From positions 1,987,897-2,051,896 of the forward strand of contig NC_014363.1 in NCBI RefSeq assembly GCF_000143845.1: 64,000 nt of DNA, written 5' to 3'. The DNA is from Olsenella uli DSM 7084. GTDB taxonomy: Bacteria > Actinomycetota > Coriobacteriia > Coriobacteriales > Atopobiaceae. The position numbers and the translations under genes were made by a program. Shown here piece by piece: positions 1 through 8,970 of this stretch (positions are counted from its first letter, which is position 1; the number at the start of each line of letters is the position of its first letter). Below the pieces are notes generated by a model. That model did no database searches, was not told where the DNA came from, and saw only the letters and a list, made by a program, of their open reading frames with translations.

Positions 1-129
1 CCCTCGCCGTTCATGACCATGGGCGTCATGTCGCTGGCATGCATACCCGTCCTACGCCTCACCAACCGTGGCTATGTCAACTGTCTCACGTTCCAGATGG
101 AGCCACTCGTCGTCGGGGACTGCGACTAG
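1..129 (+). CDS. Possible C-terminal end of a gene that begins outside the window
   Basis: Frame 1 is open from the window edge to a TAG at 127-129 and would encode the last 42 residues of a protein (ending ...LVVGDCD). I do not recognise the family. The stretch is short, so chance openness in GC-rich DNA cannot be excluded. It is listed only because no other gene explains this end of the window. Confidence 0.3.
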   Translation, partial: PSPFMTMGVMSLACIPVLRLTNRGYVNCLTFQMEPLVVGDCD

Positions 130-350
130 GCGTCTCTCGCGGCGGCGGGTGCGGGCGCGGGGCGCCACAAGGCTCGTAACAGAAAAAATTACATGGAAGT
201 TGCTGTCGAGCGGCGACATTTGGTGTATGTTCAGCTTGACATGGGATGCCGTTAGAAGATGGCGTTCGCTCCCGCGTGGACGTCCCCCGCACGACAAGCC
301 GGCTTCCCGTCATAACCACAGCAACGACCACGCCGTCGGGAAGGCCCGCC
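130..350. other. Intergenic region upstream of the surface-protein gene
   Basis: No convincing gene is seen here. The segment around 179-240 is AT-richer than its surroundings and holds a TTGACA at 236-241, but no good -10 hexamer follows at normal spacing. The promoter of the surface protein is therefore only suggested. Confidence 0.3.
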
Positions 351-2390
351 ATGAAGAGACTCCGGCTCGCCCTCATGGGCATCGTCCCTGCCCTCTGCGT
401 CTGCCTTTTCCTTGGGGCAAGGCCCGCGTGGGCGGATCCCAGCTTCGTCTACGTCAACGGCCAGACGGGGTCTGACATCGATCCGGGCACCGAGGCGGCA
501 CCCGTCAAGACCTTCGCCAAGGCAAAGGAGCTTCTACTGGCCTCTGGTGGAGACACCATCTACGTCACGGGGGCGATCCAGGTCTCCGGAGGCGTCGAGG
601 GCTGGGACCTTGGCGGCAAGGCCCTGAGACGGGCGGCCTCGTACCACGGGGAGCTCGTACATGTGGGCAACGGGGCCACGCTCACGCTCCAAGACATCGT
701 TATCGACGGGGCCAGTTCGGACGGGGCCACCGGCAGGTGGTCGACAGGCGACGGGAGCGGAGGCTCGCTCGTCGGCGTGTTTGGCGGAAGCACCCTGACC
801 GTGGGGGAGGGCGCCGTCTTGCAGGGCAACGACATCGAGAGCGAGGGCAAGTGGTACCCCGAGGGCGGTGGCGGCATCTTCGCCAACAGGAGCACCGTGA
901 ACGTCGAGGGCGGCAGCATACGCAACAACTCGGCGGTGCTGGGCGGCGGCATCTACGGCATCTACGACTCGACCATCAACATGTCGAGCGGCACCATAGC
1001 GGGTAACCGCGCGGTCCGGGGAAACAGTCCTGGCCTTCCCGCAGGATACGGGGGAAGCGGCGGTGGCATATGCGCCGCCAACGGCACGGACGTCAACCTC
1101 TCCGGCGGTACCATCTCGGGCAACTCGGCCTTCGAGCTCGGCGGCGGCATCTCGATGGGCACCTTTTACGCTTCGGAGGCCGACAGCCCCGTGCTCACCA
1201 TGACGGGCGGCACCATCACCGGCAACACCGCCGGCAGCGCAGGCGGTGGCATCTACGTACAGGCAGGATACAGCGCCTCGGGCTACGCTGGGACGCCCAC
1301 CTACGCCATCGCCCACATCACCGCCGGGGAGGTCACGGACAACTCCCTGACCGCGACAGGCGATGGGAACAACGCGTTCGGCGGGGGTGGCATCTACGTC
1401 AACGGTTACTCCAGAGAATACACCGACTTCCACAACGGCGAGCTCTACCTCGCCAACGTAGAGGTGTCCGGAAACTCCGCTGCGACCGAGGGCGGCGGCT
1501 ACGCCGCCTGCCCCGTGTCCGTGACCGAGGTCAGCCTGACGAACGGCGCGACATTCTATGGCAACGTCACCGCCGACGGCAACGCGCGCGAGCTCTATAT
1601 CCTCGCGTCGCTCGCCTACGGCACGCACAGTGGCGACCCCGTCTACGAGATCTCGCCCTCCATGCTCGGCGGCGGCGCGTACAGGTGGGTCTACGACGAC
1701 GGCACCGAAGTCCCCCTCGATCGTCTCAAGGGAGCTCTGAGCGCTGCGGACAACGAGTCCCTCTCCCTCAGCAACGATCTTGTCGCCGACAACCCCGACG
1801 TCCAGAGGGCGCTGGGGCTGGCAACCGTGCATATCACAGGCAACACGTCCGCCACGCGCGGAGGTGGCATCGGCTCGAACGGCAGCGTCTTCATCGGCAA
1901 GTCCGTGGACACCACCGAGATCAGCGTCTCCAAGACGTGGGACGACGCAAACGACAAGAACGGCATCCGTCCCGACTCGATCAGGGTCGAACTGTACCGC
2001 AATGGCACCTATGTGGGCTACCAGACCATCAGGGCAGACGACGGGGGCAACTGGTCCACCACGTTCGCAAACCTCCCCAAGGCCGATGCCGACGGACACG
2101 AATACGTCTACACCGTCAAGGAGCGTCCGGTCGAGGGCTACACGACCACCATCGCCGGCGACGCGAGTTCCGGCTTCGCCATAACCAACACGGTCACCAC
2201 GACGCCTCCGACGCCCCCGACGACCGAAGAGCCACCCAAGCCGACGACGAAGCCAAGCAGGGCGACTGTACGCAAGTCACCTGCACTCCCACAGACGGGA
2301 GACGAGGCGTTCCCACCGATCGCCTTCGCGGGCATTGCCCTTGTGCTGAGCACCATAGGCGTCGTCACGAGGTGCCGCTGGTCGCTGTAG
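351..2390 (+). CDS. LPXTG-anchored surface protein with parallel beta-helix and Cna-B domains
   Basis: A secreted, sortase-anchored cell-wall protein of 679 residues. The start chosen is the ATG at 351 because it opens directly onto a signal peptide (MKRLRLALMG, hydrophobic core, ending near ARPAWA). Residues about 40-520 hold many Gly-Gly-Gly-Ile/Tyr and Gly-Asn-x-Ala repeats, typical of right-handed beta-helices and reminiscent of Chlamydia Pmp-type GGAI/FxxN repeats. A Cna-B-like domain (ISVSKTWDD ... YTVKERPVEGY) follows, then a Pro/Thr-rich wall-spanning stretch. The end is a sorting signal: LPQTGD, a hydrophobic segment and a basic tail (RCRWSL). It is probably an adhesin or matrix protein; the ligand is unknown. 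It stands alone, followed by a strong hairpin. Confidence 0.85.
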   Translation: MKRLRLALMGIVPALCVCLFLGARPAWADPSFVYVNGQTGSDIDPGTEAAPVKTFAKAKELLLASGGDTIYVTGAIQVSGGVEGWDLGGKALRRAASYHGELVHVGNGATLTLQDIVIDGASSDGATGRWSTGDGSGGSLVGVFGGSTLTVGEGAVLQGNDIESEGKWYPEGGGGIFANRSTVNVEGGSIRNNSAVLGGGIYGIYDSTINMSSGTIAGNRAVRGNSPGLPAGYGGSGGGICAANGTDVNLSGGTISGNSAFELGGGISMGTFYASEADSPVLTMTGGTITGNTAGSAGGGIYVQAGYSASGYAGTPTYAIAHITAGEVTDNSLTATGDGNNAFGGGGIYVNGYSREYTDFHNGELYLANVEVSGNSAATEGGGYAACPVSVTEVSLTNGATFYGNVTADGNARELYILASLAYGTHSGDPVYEISPSMLGGGAYRWVYDDGTEVPLDRLKGALSAADNESLSLSNDLVADNPDVQRALGLATVHITGNTSATRGGGIGSNGSVFIGKSVDTTEISVSKTWDDANDKNGIRPDSIRVELYRNGTYVGYQTIRADDGGNWSTTFANLPKADADGHEYVYTVKERPVEGYTTTIAGDASSGFAITNTVTTTPPTPPTTEEPPKPTTKPSRATVRKSPALPQTGDEAFPPIAFAGIALVLSTIGVVTRCRWSL

Positions 2391-2484
2391 GTCCTATCTG
2401 AAGGGGACCGGCCTTACTCGAGGACGCCTGGTGCCAACCCCCAAAAAGGCACAGCCCCCGAAAGACAGGTGTCTTCGCTTGATC

Positions 2485-2518
2485 GGTGGCCCCGAGCCCG
2501 GATGGGCTCGGGGCCACC
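2485..2518. terminator. Strong hairpin between convergent genes
   Basis: A perfect 15-bp inverted repeat (arms 2485-2499 and 2504-2518, GC-rich, loop GGAT) lies between the surface-protein gene and pgi, which converge. No T-run follows on either strand. It is probably a shared bidirectional terminator. Confidence 0.6.
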
Positions 2519-2528
2519 TCCTGAGCTG

Positions 2529-2551
2529 GGACGGGTCGCCGTGACCCGTCC
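2529..2551 (-). terminator. Hairpin just after pgi
   Basis: A 9-bp inverted repeat (arms 2529-2537 and 2543-2551) lies 15 bp beyond the pgi stop codon. It is a likely terminator stem but lacks a clear U-tract. Confidence 0.4.
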
Positions 2552-2566
2552 CTACCTACGATCCTC

Positions 2567-4270
2567 TTACCTGCGGTTCTTGCGGTAGAACGCAATGAGC
2601 GCCTGGGTCGAGGCGTCCTGGGCGGAGAGGGCCTCATCGTCGTGGAAGGCGGGGGTGATCTGCTTGGCAAGCTGCTTGCCCAGCTCGACGCCCCACTGGT
2701 CATAGGAGTCGAGCCCCCAGACCGTCCCCTCGACGAAGGTGATGTGCTCGTAGAGTGCGATGAGCTCGCCAAGCGCATGGGCATCGAGGCCGACGCCAAA
2801 GATGGAGGTCGTCGGGCGGTTGCCCCCGAAGCAGCGCGCCGGCACCATCCACTCGGCAGTGCCCTCGGCGCGGACCTCGTCGGCCGTCTTGCCAAAGGCA
2901 AGCGCCTTGGTCTGGGCAAGGAAGTTGCCTAGGAAGAGCTCGTGCACGTCCTGCGCGCCGTCCTTGGCGGGATTGGGGGTGTTGGCGAAGGCGATGAAGT
3001 CCGCCGGCACCATGCGACCCTGATGGATGAGCTGGTAGAAGGCATGCTGCCCGTTGGTGCCGGCCTCGCCCCAGAAGACCTCGCCCGTCTCGGTGGTGGC
3101 AGGCGTGCCGTCCCAGCGCGTTGACTTGCCGTTGGACTCCATGGTCAGCTGCTGGAGGTAGGCGGGGAAGCGGTGCAGGTGCTGGTCGTACGGAAGCACG
3201 GCATGGGTCGGGGACTTGAGGAAGTTGACATACCAGACGTTGATGAGGCCCATGAGGGCGACGACGTTCCGTTCGAGCGGGGTCGTGGCAAAGTAGGTGT
3301 CGACGTCGTGGAAGCCGGACAGAAAGTCCTCGAAGACCTGGGGGCCGAGAGCGATGACGAGCGACAGGCCTACGGCCGCGTCGACGGAGTAGCGCCCTCC
3401 CACCCAACTCCAGAATCCAAAGGCGTTCTCGGGGTCGATGCCGAAGTCAGAGACGAGCTCGAGATTGGTCGAAACGGCAACGAAGTGGCTCTTGATGGCC
3501 GCCGCCGCCGAGGCGTCCGTGTCGTCGATGGCGCCACGTTCCTTGAGCGCGCCCAACAGCCAGGCCCTTGCCTCGCGGGCGTTGGTCATGGTCTCGAGCG
3601 TGGTGAAGGTCTTGGAGACGATGATGACGAGGGTGGTCTCGGGGTCGAGGTCGCGGGTCTTCTCGGCCATGTCGTTGGGATCGATGTTCGAGACGTAGCG
3701 CACCGCGATGCCCGCGTCGGCATAGGGCTTGAGGGCCTCGTACGCCATGACTGGACCCAGGTCCGAGCCGCCGATGCCGATGGAGAGGACGGTCTCGATC
3801 CTCTTGCCGGAGACCCCGCGCCAGGATCCCGAGCGGACGCGGTCGGCAAAGGCGTACATGCGGCCGAGTACCTCGTGCACGTCCGCGACGCAGTCCTGCC
3901 CGTCGACGATGAGCTGACCGCACTCGTCGGCAGGACGACGCAGGGCGCTGTGCAGGACGGCACGGTCCTCGGTGGTGTTGATATGCGCGCCCGAGAACAT
4001 GAGGTCGCGGCGCTCCTCCAGATGGACCGCCCTGCCCAGGGCGGCAAGCAGACGGACGGTCTCGTCCGTCACGAGGTTCTTGGACAGGTCGAAGTGGAGG
4101 TCAGGCAGGTCGAAGGAGAGCTTCCTGACGCGCTGGGGATCGTTGGCGAACTGCTGCTTGAGGCTGAAACCACTGGCGCGGAGCTTGTCGAGGTGCTCCC
4201 TCAGCGCCTGCCACTCGGGGGTCTGCGTGGCGTCAATCGGTGCGGGGATGGAGGAGGGATAGTCTGCCAT
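2567..4270 (-). CDS. pgi: Glucose-6-phosphate isomerase
   Basis: Cytosolic enzyme that interconverts glucose 6-phosphate and fructose 6-phosphate in glycolysis and gluconeogenesis. The 567-residue product has the usual length for the long bacterial form. Three family signatures are visible: the sugar-phosphate region around [10 protein letters not shown], the block [12 protein letters not shown], and near the C-terminus [12 protein letters not shown]. The start ATG follows AAGGAG with good spacing. It is transcribed alone and converges on the surface-protein gene. Confidence 0.97.
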   Translation of the reverse strand: MADYPSSIPAPIDATQTPEWQALREHLDKLRASGFSLKQQFANDPQRVRKLSFDLPDLHFDLSKNLVTDETVRLLAALGRAVHLEERRDLMFSGAHINTTEDRAVLHSALRRPADECGQLIVDGQDCVADVHEVLGRMYAFADRVRSGSWRGVSGKRIETVLSIGIGGSDLGPVMAYEALKPYADAGIAVRYVSNIDPNDMAEKTRDLDPETTLVIIVSKTFTTLETMTNAREARAWLLGALKERGAIDDTDASAAAAIKSHFVAVSTNLELVSDFGIDPENAFGFWSWVGGRYSVDAAVGLSLVIALGPQVFEDFLSGFHDVDTYFATTPLERNVVALMGLINVWYVNFLKSPTHAVLPYDQHLHRFPAYLQQLTMESNGKSTRWDGTPATTETGEVFWGEAGTNGQHAFYQLIHQGRMVPADFIAFANTPNPAKDGAQDVHELFLGNFLAQTKALAFGKTADEVRAEGTAEWMVPARCFGGNRPTTSIFGVGLDAHALGELIALYEHITFVEGTVWGLDSYDQWGVELGKQLAKQITPAFHDDEALSAQDASTQALIAFYRKNRR

Positions 4271-4393
4271 GTCTGCTCCTTAGTGGCGATGTGGCCGCCC
4301 TTCGCGAGCGGCACCTACGTGCATCACCATCTTACTCCCCCACACGGATGCTGTTCCAGTGCCCAGGGCGAGGCCGCGGCAAGGGGAATCGAC

Positions 4394-4948
4394 CTAGTAG
4401 GGCTCGCCCAGGGGTGCAAGCCGCTTGAGGTATGACCACATGACCTGCTTTTGTGCGGGGTCGGAGAGGGCGGCCTCGAAGCCGCCCAGGTTCAGCACGC
4501 GCATGCCGCGAAGGCACGCAATGGTGCCAGGCACAAGCATGGCCTGGTCAAAGTCATCGATGGCCGAGAGGTCGTCGGCATATGCCTCGCGCAGCGCCCG
4601 GGCGGCACCCTCGTCACAGGCGACGAGGGTGGCCGGGTCGAGGGCCGCGATGGCCTCGCCGACGAGATCCGCGGGCAGCGGCCTCCCGTCGTCCGCACAC
4701 GTGGACAGAGCGGCCCAGTCCTCGGGGGCATACCCCAGCGCACGCAGGGAGGCGCGCAGCGCGGTGCCATCCGGACCCAAGAGCGGAGGCGCACCGTCCC
4801 TCTCCGCTGCCGAGGGCTCGCCTTTGAGGAGCAGGACGCTCGAGAAGGCGTTGCCCACCATGACAGCGCCCCTTGCGGCAAGCGAGCCCAGCTCGAAGCG
4901 GGCCTTGTCCACATAGGCCTGGCGGACGCTGTCTCTTCTCGTGGGCAC
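4394..4948 (-). CDS. Hypothetical protein, possibly related to uracil-DNA glycosylases
   Basis: A 184-residue protein of no firmly recognised family. I chose the GTG at 4948 because GAGGAGG lies just upstream; an in-frame ATG at 4978 has no such site. The stretch LLLKGEPS ... PLLGPDGTALRASLRALG resembles the GE.PG...G.PF.G..G..L motif of family-4 UDG proteins, and LVACDEGAARAL could match a later strand. The catalytic motifs are not intact, so the relation is weak inference. A TAGAAT hexamer at 5015-5020 (minus strand) could be its -10. Confidence 0.6.
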   Translation of the reverse strand: MPTRRDSVRQAYVDKARFELGSLAARGAVMVGNAFSSVLLLKGEPSAAERDGAPPLLGPDGTALRASLRALGYAPEDWAALSTCADDGRPLPADLVGEAIAALDPATLVACDEGAARALREAYADDLSAIDDFDQAMLVPGTIACLRGMRVLNLGGFEAALSDPAQKQVMWSYLKRLAPLGEPY

Positions 4949-5104
4949 ACGACCTCCTCGCTGAGTCGGGCCGGGCATGATGCGCGGCGCAGAATCCCAC
5001 CTACATAAATCACGATTCTACAGCCACGGACGTTACGAACGGGGTATAAGGCGGACTAGGAACAGACGGCGCGCCGTCGTGCGCGCGGCCCAAAGGAGAC
5101 CAAC

Positions 5105-5422
5105 ATGGCCAATGCAATAACTACCGCTGAGTTCGATTCCGTTCTTGCCAACGCAGACAAGCCGGTCCTCGTGGACTTCTGGGCGTCCTGGTGCGGCCCC
5201 TGCCGAGCCTTGGGGCCTGTGGTCGAACAGGTGGCAGACGAGATGTCCGACCAGCTCGCCCTCTACAAGTGCAACGTGGACGACGAGGGTGATCTCGCCC
5301 AGCGCTTCCAGATCGTATCCATCCCCACGATGATCCTCTTCAAGGGCGGCAAGCCCGTCCATACCATGGTCGGCAACATGCCAAAGGCGGAGCTCGTCAA
5401 GGAGCTGCAGGCCAACCTCTAG
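5105..5422 (+). CDS. trxA: Thioredoxin
   Basis: Small cytosolic dithiol reductase of 105 residues that reduces protein disulfides. The active site WCGPC is intact at about residues 30-34, followed by the usual cis-Pro region (VSIPTMILFKGG) and the C-terminal helix. AAAGGAGA lies 7 bp before the ATG. The gene is monocistronic: a perfect hairpin with a short T-run lies about 50 bp downstream. No thioredoxin reductase is adjacent. Confidence 0.97.
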   Translation: MANAITTAEFDSVLANADKPVLVDFWASWCGPCRALGPVVEQVADEMSDQLALYKCNVDDEGDLAQRFQIVSIPTMILFKGGKPVHTMVGNMPKAELVKELQANL

Positions 5423-5471
5423 GAAGCACCGCGTGCGACAGCGCACGCCGGGATATCATGTCCCCAACCAG

Positions 5472-5502
5472 CAGGGCGCATGTCCGTGGGACATGCGCCC
5501 TG
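5472..5502 (+). terminator. Intrinsic terminator of trxA
   Basis: A 14-bp perfect stem (5472-5485 with 5489-5502, 3-nt loop) is followed by TCCCTTTT, immediately downstream of trxA. Confidence 0.8.
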
Positions 5503-5565
5503 TCCCTTTTGGGGCACGGCCCAGGCGCAACCGACCCCGAGACCCGGAGCAAGGGAGGCACGCCC

Positions 5566-6288
5566 ATGAGCTCGCACGTCCGACAGCTGTCCCATTCCCT
5601 GCGGACGCTCATCCGCAACAACCCGCGTACCATCGTCGCCCTGATGGCAGTGGTGGTGTTCCTATGGTTGATGCAGGAAGTGCTGGAAGGGGAGCTGACA
5701 CAGCTTGACTCCGCCGCCTATCAGCTGGTCGTCGTACACATGCGCCGAGAGTGGCTGACGCCTGTCATGCAGTCGATCTCCGAGTTGGCCCTCCCCGTCG
5801 TCCTAGTGGTCATGCTGCTGGCCGTGGAGGCGTTCGCGCCCGGACGCAGGCCAGGCCTTTGTGCCGCGCTCAACCTGGCATTGGCGCTTCTCCTCAACCT
5901 TGCCCTGAAGGAGATCGTCCACCGCCCACGTCCCGAAGGCTTCCGCCTCATCGCCGAGACAGGCTACAGCTTCCCCTCGGGGCACTCCATGGTGGCGATG
6001 GCGTTCTACGGGCTTTTGGCCTGGATGGTCTGGCACTACGAGCGCGACCACTTCGTGAAGCACCTCTGCCTGGCCGGGTTCGCGCTAGTCATCGTGGCCG
6101 TTGGTCTCAGCCGCATCTACCTGGGGGTCCACTACGCGTCCGACGTGCTCGCCGGCTTCTGCGTGTCGCTTGCCTGGCTGGCCTTCTACACCAAGGTCTT
6201 CGTGCCGCTGCTCCTGCCCGAGCCAGACGAAGGCGGGGGACGCCGCGAGGGGGCAGAGACGCACTCGACGACGGGGACGGGAAGGTAG
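5566..6288 (+). CDS. PAP2-superfamily membrane phosphatase
   Basis: Integral membrane phosphatase of 240 residues. The full PAP2 triad is present: KEIVHRPRP (KX6RP), PSGHSMV (PSGH) and SRIYLGVHYASD (SRX5HX3D). The family includes phosphatidylglycerophosphate, phosphatidic acid and undecaprenyl-pyrophosphate phosphatases; the substrate cannot be told from sequence. About six hydrophobic segments flank these motifs, placing the active site at the outer face in this family. The start ATG at 5566 is preceded by GGGAGG; a longer in-frame reading from 5458 would run through the trxA terminator and is unlikely. Confidence 0.9.
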   Translation: MSSHVRQLSHSLRTLIRNNPRTIVALMAVVVFLWLMQEVLEGELTQLDSAAYQLVVVHMRREWLTPVMQSISELALPVVLVVMLLAVEAFAPGRRPGLCAALNLALALLLNLALKEIVHRPRPEGFRLIAETGYSFPSGHSMVAMAFYGLLAWMVWHYERDHFVKHLCLAGFALVIVAVGLSRIYLGVHYASDVLAGFCVSLAWLAFYTKVFVPLLLPEPDEGGGRREGAETHSTTGTGR

Positions 6289-6338
6289 GACCCGGTCAAG
6301 ACGCCATGCTCCTGGGGCCAGCCGCAGGTCTGGGCGGG

Positions 6339-6791
6339 CTAGTCCAGAGCGATGATCTCCGCGCTCACGACCACGCCGCCATCGCAGACGATGCGACCCA
6401 TCGTCGGGGCCGATCCTCGCGGGAAGCTGGGGCTTCCGGGGTTCATCACGAGCGCGCCGGTGCGTTCGTCCCGACCCACGAAGGGCCGGTGCGTATGCCC
6501 GCAGATCGCGATGTCGCAGGTCTCCAGATCGAGACGCTCGCGATAATGGCAGACCTCCCATCTCATCCCATCCGAGAAGAACCTGGTCACGCGCTTGACA
6601 AGGGGTCCGTACTCAAGGGCGTAGTCATTGTTGCCGAGGCACTGCCTGAGAGGTGCGATGGCAGCGAGTGCACGATGGTCCGAAGGAGAGCACATGTCTC
6701 CGGCATGCACTATCACGTCCGCTCCCCGAAGCCGTTCGAGAAGCTCCGGGGAGAGATGGCCGTGGGTGTCAGAGACTATGTCGTAGCGCAT
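6339..6791 (-). CDS. YfcE/MJ0936-family metallophosphoesterase
   Basis: Cytosolic calcineurin-like phosphodiesterase of 150 residues. The metal ligands are visible in order: SDTHGH near the N-terminus, HAGDMC, GNND, and GHTHRP toward the C-terminus. Family members hydrolyse cyclic-nucleotide or other phosphodiesters in vitro; the physiological substrate is unknown. It is the last gene of a minus-strand run, beginning 26 bp after the response regulator stop, so it is probably cotranscribed with the LytS/LytR-type pair. Confidence 0.9.
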   Translation of the reverse strand: MRYDIVSDTHGHLSPELLERLRGADVIVHAGDMCSPSDHRALAAIAPLRQCLGNNDYALEYGPLVKRVTRFFSDGMRWEVCHYRERLDLETCDIAICGHTHRPFVGRDERTGALVMNPGSPSFPRGSAPTMGRIVCDGGVVVSAEIIALD

Positions 6792-6817
6792 GGGTTCCCA
6801 CCTGTCCCGGGCATCCG

Positions 6818-7561
6818 TCAGAGGCCCAGGGCCCGCTTGAGCGAGACGACGCGGCGGCGGGAGACGGGTATCTTCTTCTCGTCCACGCCCTTGAGGCCGA
6901 GCTGGAGAATGCCACTCGAGATGACCTCGATGTCCTCCACGTGGTCCAAGTTCACGATGTAGCCACGGTGAACGCGGAAGAACCCATGTGGGACGAGCTT
7001 CTGCTCGAGCTTGGCGAGGGAGACCGTCGAGAGGTAGCGATCGAGGTCGGTGTAGATGCAGGAGTAGTCGTCCTTGGCCTCGATGTAGCGAATCTCCGCA
7101 ACGGGAACGAGCACCTTGCGCCCGCCCTTTTCGACGGGGATGCGCTCCGTCGGGACATGTGGGGCCGCGGGAGGCTTGAGACGGGCCTCGACCTTGTCGA
7201 GAGCTCGCAGCAGCCGGTCCGTCTCAACGGGCTTCATGAGGTAGTCGACGGCGTCGACCTCAAAGGCCTCGAGCGCATACTCGCTGTATGCGGTCACGAA
7301 GATGACGGCAGGAGGGTTCTTGAGCGTGTGGAAGGCCTCGGCGAGCTGCATGCCCGAGGTCTTGGGCATGGAGATGTCCAGGAAGATGACGTCCGCCTTC
7401 TGCTCCGAGCCCTCCTTGCCGCGGACGAGAGCCTCCACGGCCTCACGAGCGTTGCTGGCCTCCTCGATGGAGGCGACGCGACCCGTCTCCTCGAGCAGGT
7501 ACCTGAGCTCAGAGCGCGCGGGTGCCTCGTCATCGACAATGAGTGCGTTCAACACGTCCAT
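6818..7561 (-). CDS. LytTR-family response regulator
   Basis: DNA-binding response regulator of 247 residues, LytR/AgrA type. Residues 1-120 form a receiver domain with the acidic pair (IVDDEAP), the phospho-acceptor Asp in FLDISMP and the conserved Lys in YLMKPVE. Residues about 140-245 form a LytTR domain (YIEAKDDYSCIYT ... FFRVHRGYIVNLDHVEDI). The gene can start at ATG 7561 or the adjoining GTG 7564; GGAG lies just upstream. It follows the histidine kinase by about 60 bp and is surely its partner. In this family such pairs often control cell-wall or autolysis genes. Confidence 0.93.
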   Translation of the reverse strand: MDVLNALIVDDEAPARSELRYLLEETGRVASIEEASNAREAVEALVRGKEGSEQKADVIFLDISMPKTSGMQLAEAFHTLKNPPAVIFVTAYSEYALEAFEVDAVDYLMKPVETDRLLRALDKVEARLKPPAAPHVPTERIPVEKGGRKVLVPVAEIRYIEAKDDYSCIYTDLDRYLSTVSLAKLEQKLVPHGFFRVHRGYIVNLDHVEDIEVISSGILQLGLKGVDEKKIPVSRRRVVSLKRALGL

Positions 7562-7623
7562 CACCCAACTTTCTCCGCCCTGGGGCGGTCAAAGACCTAA
7601 CGTCACGCAGGACGGCGAGCATA

Positions 7624-8970
7624 TCACCTCTGCGTGATGGCGCTGCGCGGGGCGACGCCGACCAGACGAAGTGTAACGCAGGTGCCCTCACCAGACTTGC
7701 TCATAATCTCGACGCCCGAGCCGATGCCATAGAAGCGCTCGATGCGCTCGGCGACGTTGCGCAACGCGATGCCCGAGCCATTGCTGCTCTTGGGTATGTC
7801 CTGAGACGAACCCTCGAGCAGGCGACGCGCGATGGGCTCGTCCATGCCCAGGCCGTCGTCCGCCACGGCGAGAAGGACGTCGTCGCCATCGGTTGCGACC
7901 TGGACGTCGATGTGGAGCGGTCCCTCGTCGCGCATGGCATGGCGGACGGCATTCTCCACGATGGGCTGCACGATGAAGCTCGGAACCTTGACAGATCCGC
8001 AGCCAGGCTCGACGGCCTCGGTCTCGACGATACGATCCTCACCGAAGCGCGCCTTCTCGATCTTGAGGTAGCGGCGGGTCTGCTCGAGCTCCTCGCAGAG
8101 CGGTATGAGCGACTGGGAGCCCTCGAGCGTGCGACGGTAGAAGACGGAGAACTCGCGCAGGAGGTTGCGGGCCTTGTCGGGGTTGGTGCGGGTAAGCGAC
8201 GCGATGGTGTTGAGCGTGTTGAACAGAAAGTGAGGGTTGATCTGCGCCTGGAGGGCCTTCACCTCGGCACGGGCGGTGAGCTCCGCCTGACGGTCGAGCT
8301 CGTAGGCAGAGAGCTGGGTCGAGAGGAGCTCGGCCAGGCCACGGGCGATGGCGAGCTGGGTACGATCGACGTCCCGGCCGTGACGATAGTAGAGGCGCAG
8401 CGTTCCCACCGAGCGGTCGGCCACCACAAGCGGAGCGATGATGCCGACGGGGAAGAGCCGCTCCCGCTCGGTGGGCTCGTCCTCGCCCCCGGAGCCCATC
8501 CATTCGTTGCGATCGAAGACCGTGAAGGTCTGCATGTGCTTGCTCTCCATGACCTCCTTGGTAGGGCCGGCCAGACGTTCCCCCGCACGGAAGCCGTTGA
8601 TGTCATCGCCCACGAAGGCGAGCGTCGCGCGGGCGTCGGTCATGGCGATGGCAGCCGCGGCGGTCTCGGGAAGCAGGAGCTGGCACACGGCCGTGCAGCT
8701 CTCGGGAGAGAGACCGGCCGCCATGTAGGTGAGGGTGCCCGATGCGACGCGCAGGGTGCGTTCGGTTGCCTGGGAGCGCAGGTCCTCCGGGACGAGCAGG
8801 GTCGAGCCGCCCATCACGATGTCGACGGCGAGGCCGGCACCGGCAAGCATGGCGGCGATGATGTTGCTCTGGGCGATGCCCCATGAGAGCAGGGCGAGGA
8901 GGGCCACCGTCGTGACGCTGAGCACCACGTGGACCATCCCCATGTAGTGGGAGACAAGCCACCTCCTCAT
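7624..8970 (-). CDS. LytS/YehU-type sensor histidine kinase
   Basis: Membrane sensor kinase of 448 residues. Two hydrophobic segments lie within about residues 8-55, followed by a GAF-like cytosolic region. The His_kinase domain has the phospho-acceptor histidine in INPHFLFNTLN. The ATPase motifs are VENAVRHAM (N box), ADDGLGM (G1) and GSGIALRNV (G2). The start ATG at 8970 overlaps the glycosyltransferase stop as ATGA, which argues for translational coupling. The response regulator follows directly. The signal is unknown. Confidence 0.92.
   Translation of the reverse strand: MRRWLVSHYMGMVHVVLSVTTVALLALLSWGIAQSNIIAAMLAGAGLAVDIVMGGSTLLVPEDLRSQATERTLRVASGTLTYMAAGLSPESCTAVCQLLLPETAAAAIAMTDARATLAFVGDDINGFRAGERLAGPTKEVMESKHMQTFTVFDRNEWMGSGGEDEPTERERLFPVGIIAPLVVADRSVGTLRLYYRHGRDVDRTQLAIARGLAELLSTQLSAYELDRQAELTARAEVKALQAQINPHFLFNTLNTIASLTRTNPDKARNLLREFSVFYRRTLEGSQSLIPLCEELEQTRRYLKIEKARFGEDRIVETEAVEPGCGSVKVPSFIVQPIVENAVRHAMRDEGPLHIDVQVATDGDDVLLAVADDGLGMDEPIARRLLEGSSQDIPKSSNGSGIALRNVAERIERFYGIGSGVEIMSKSGEGTCVTLRLVGVAPRSAITQR

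Noticed and set aside
534..2099. Long minus-strand open frame opposite the surface protein
   Set aside because: The plus-strand frame has signal peptide, repeats and sorting signal; the reverse frame has no start site or domain.
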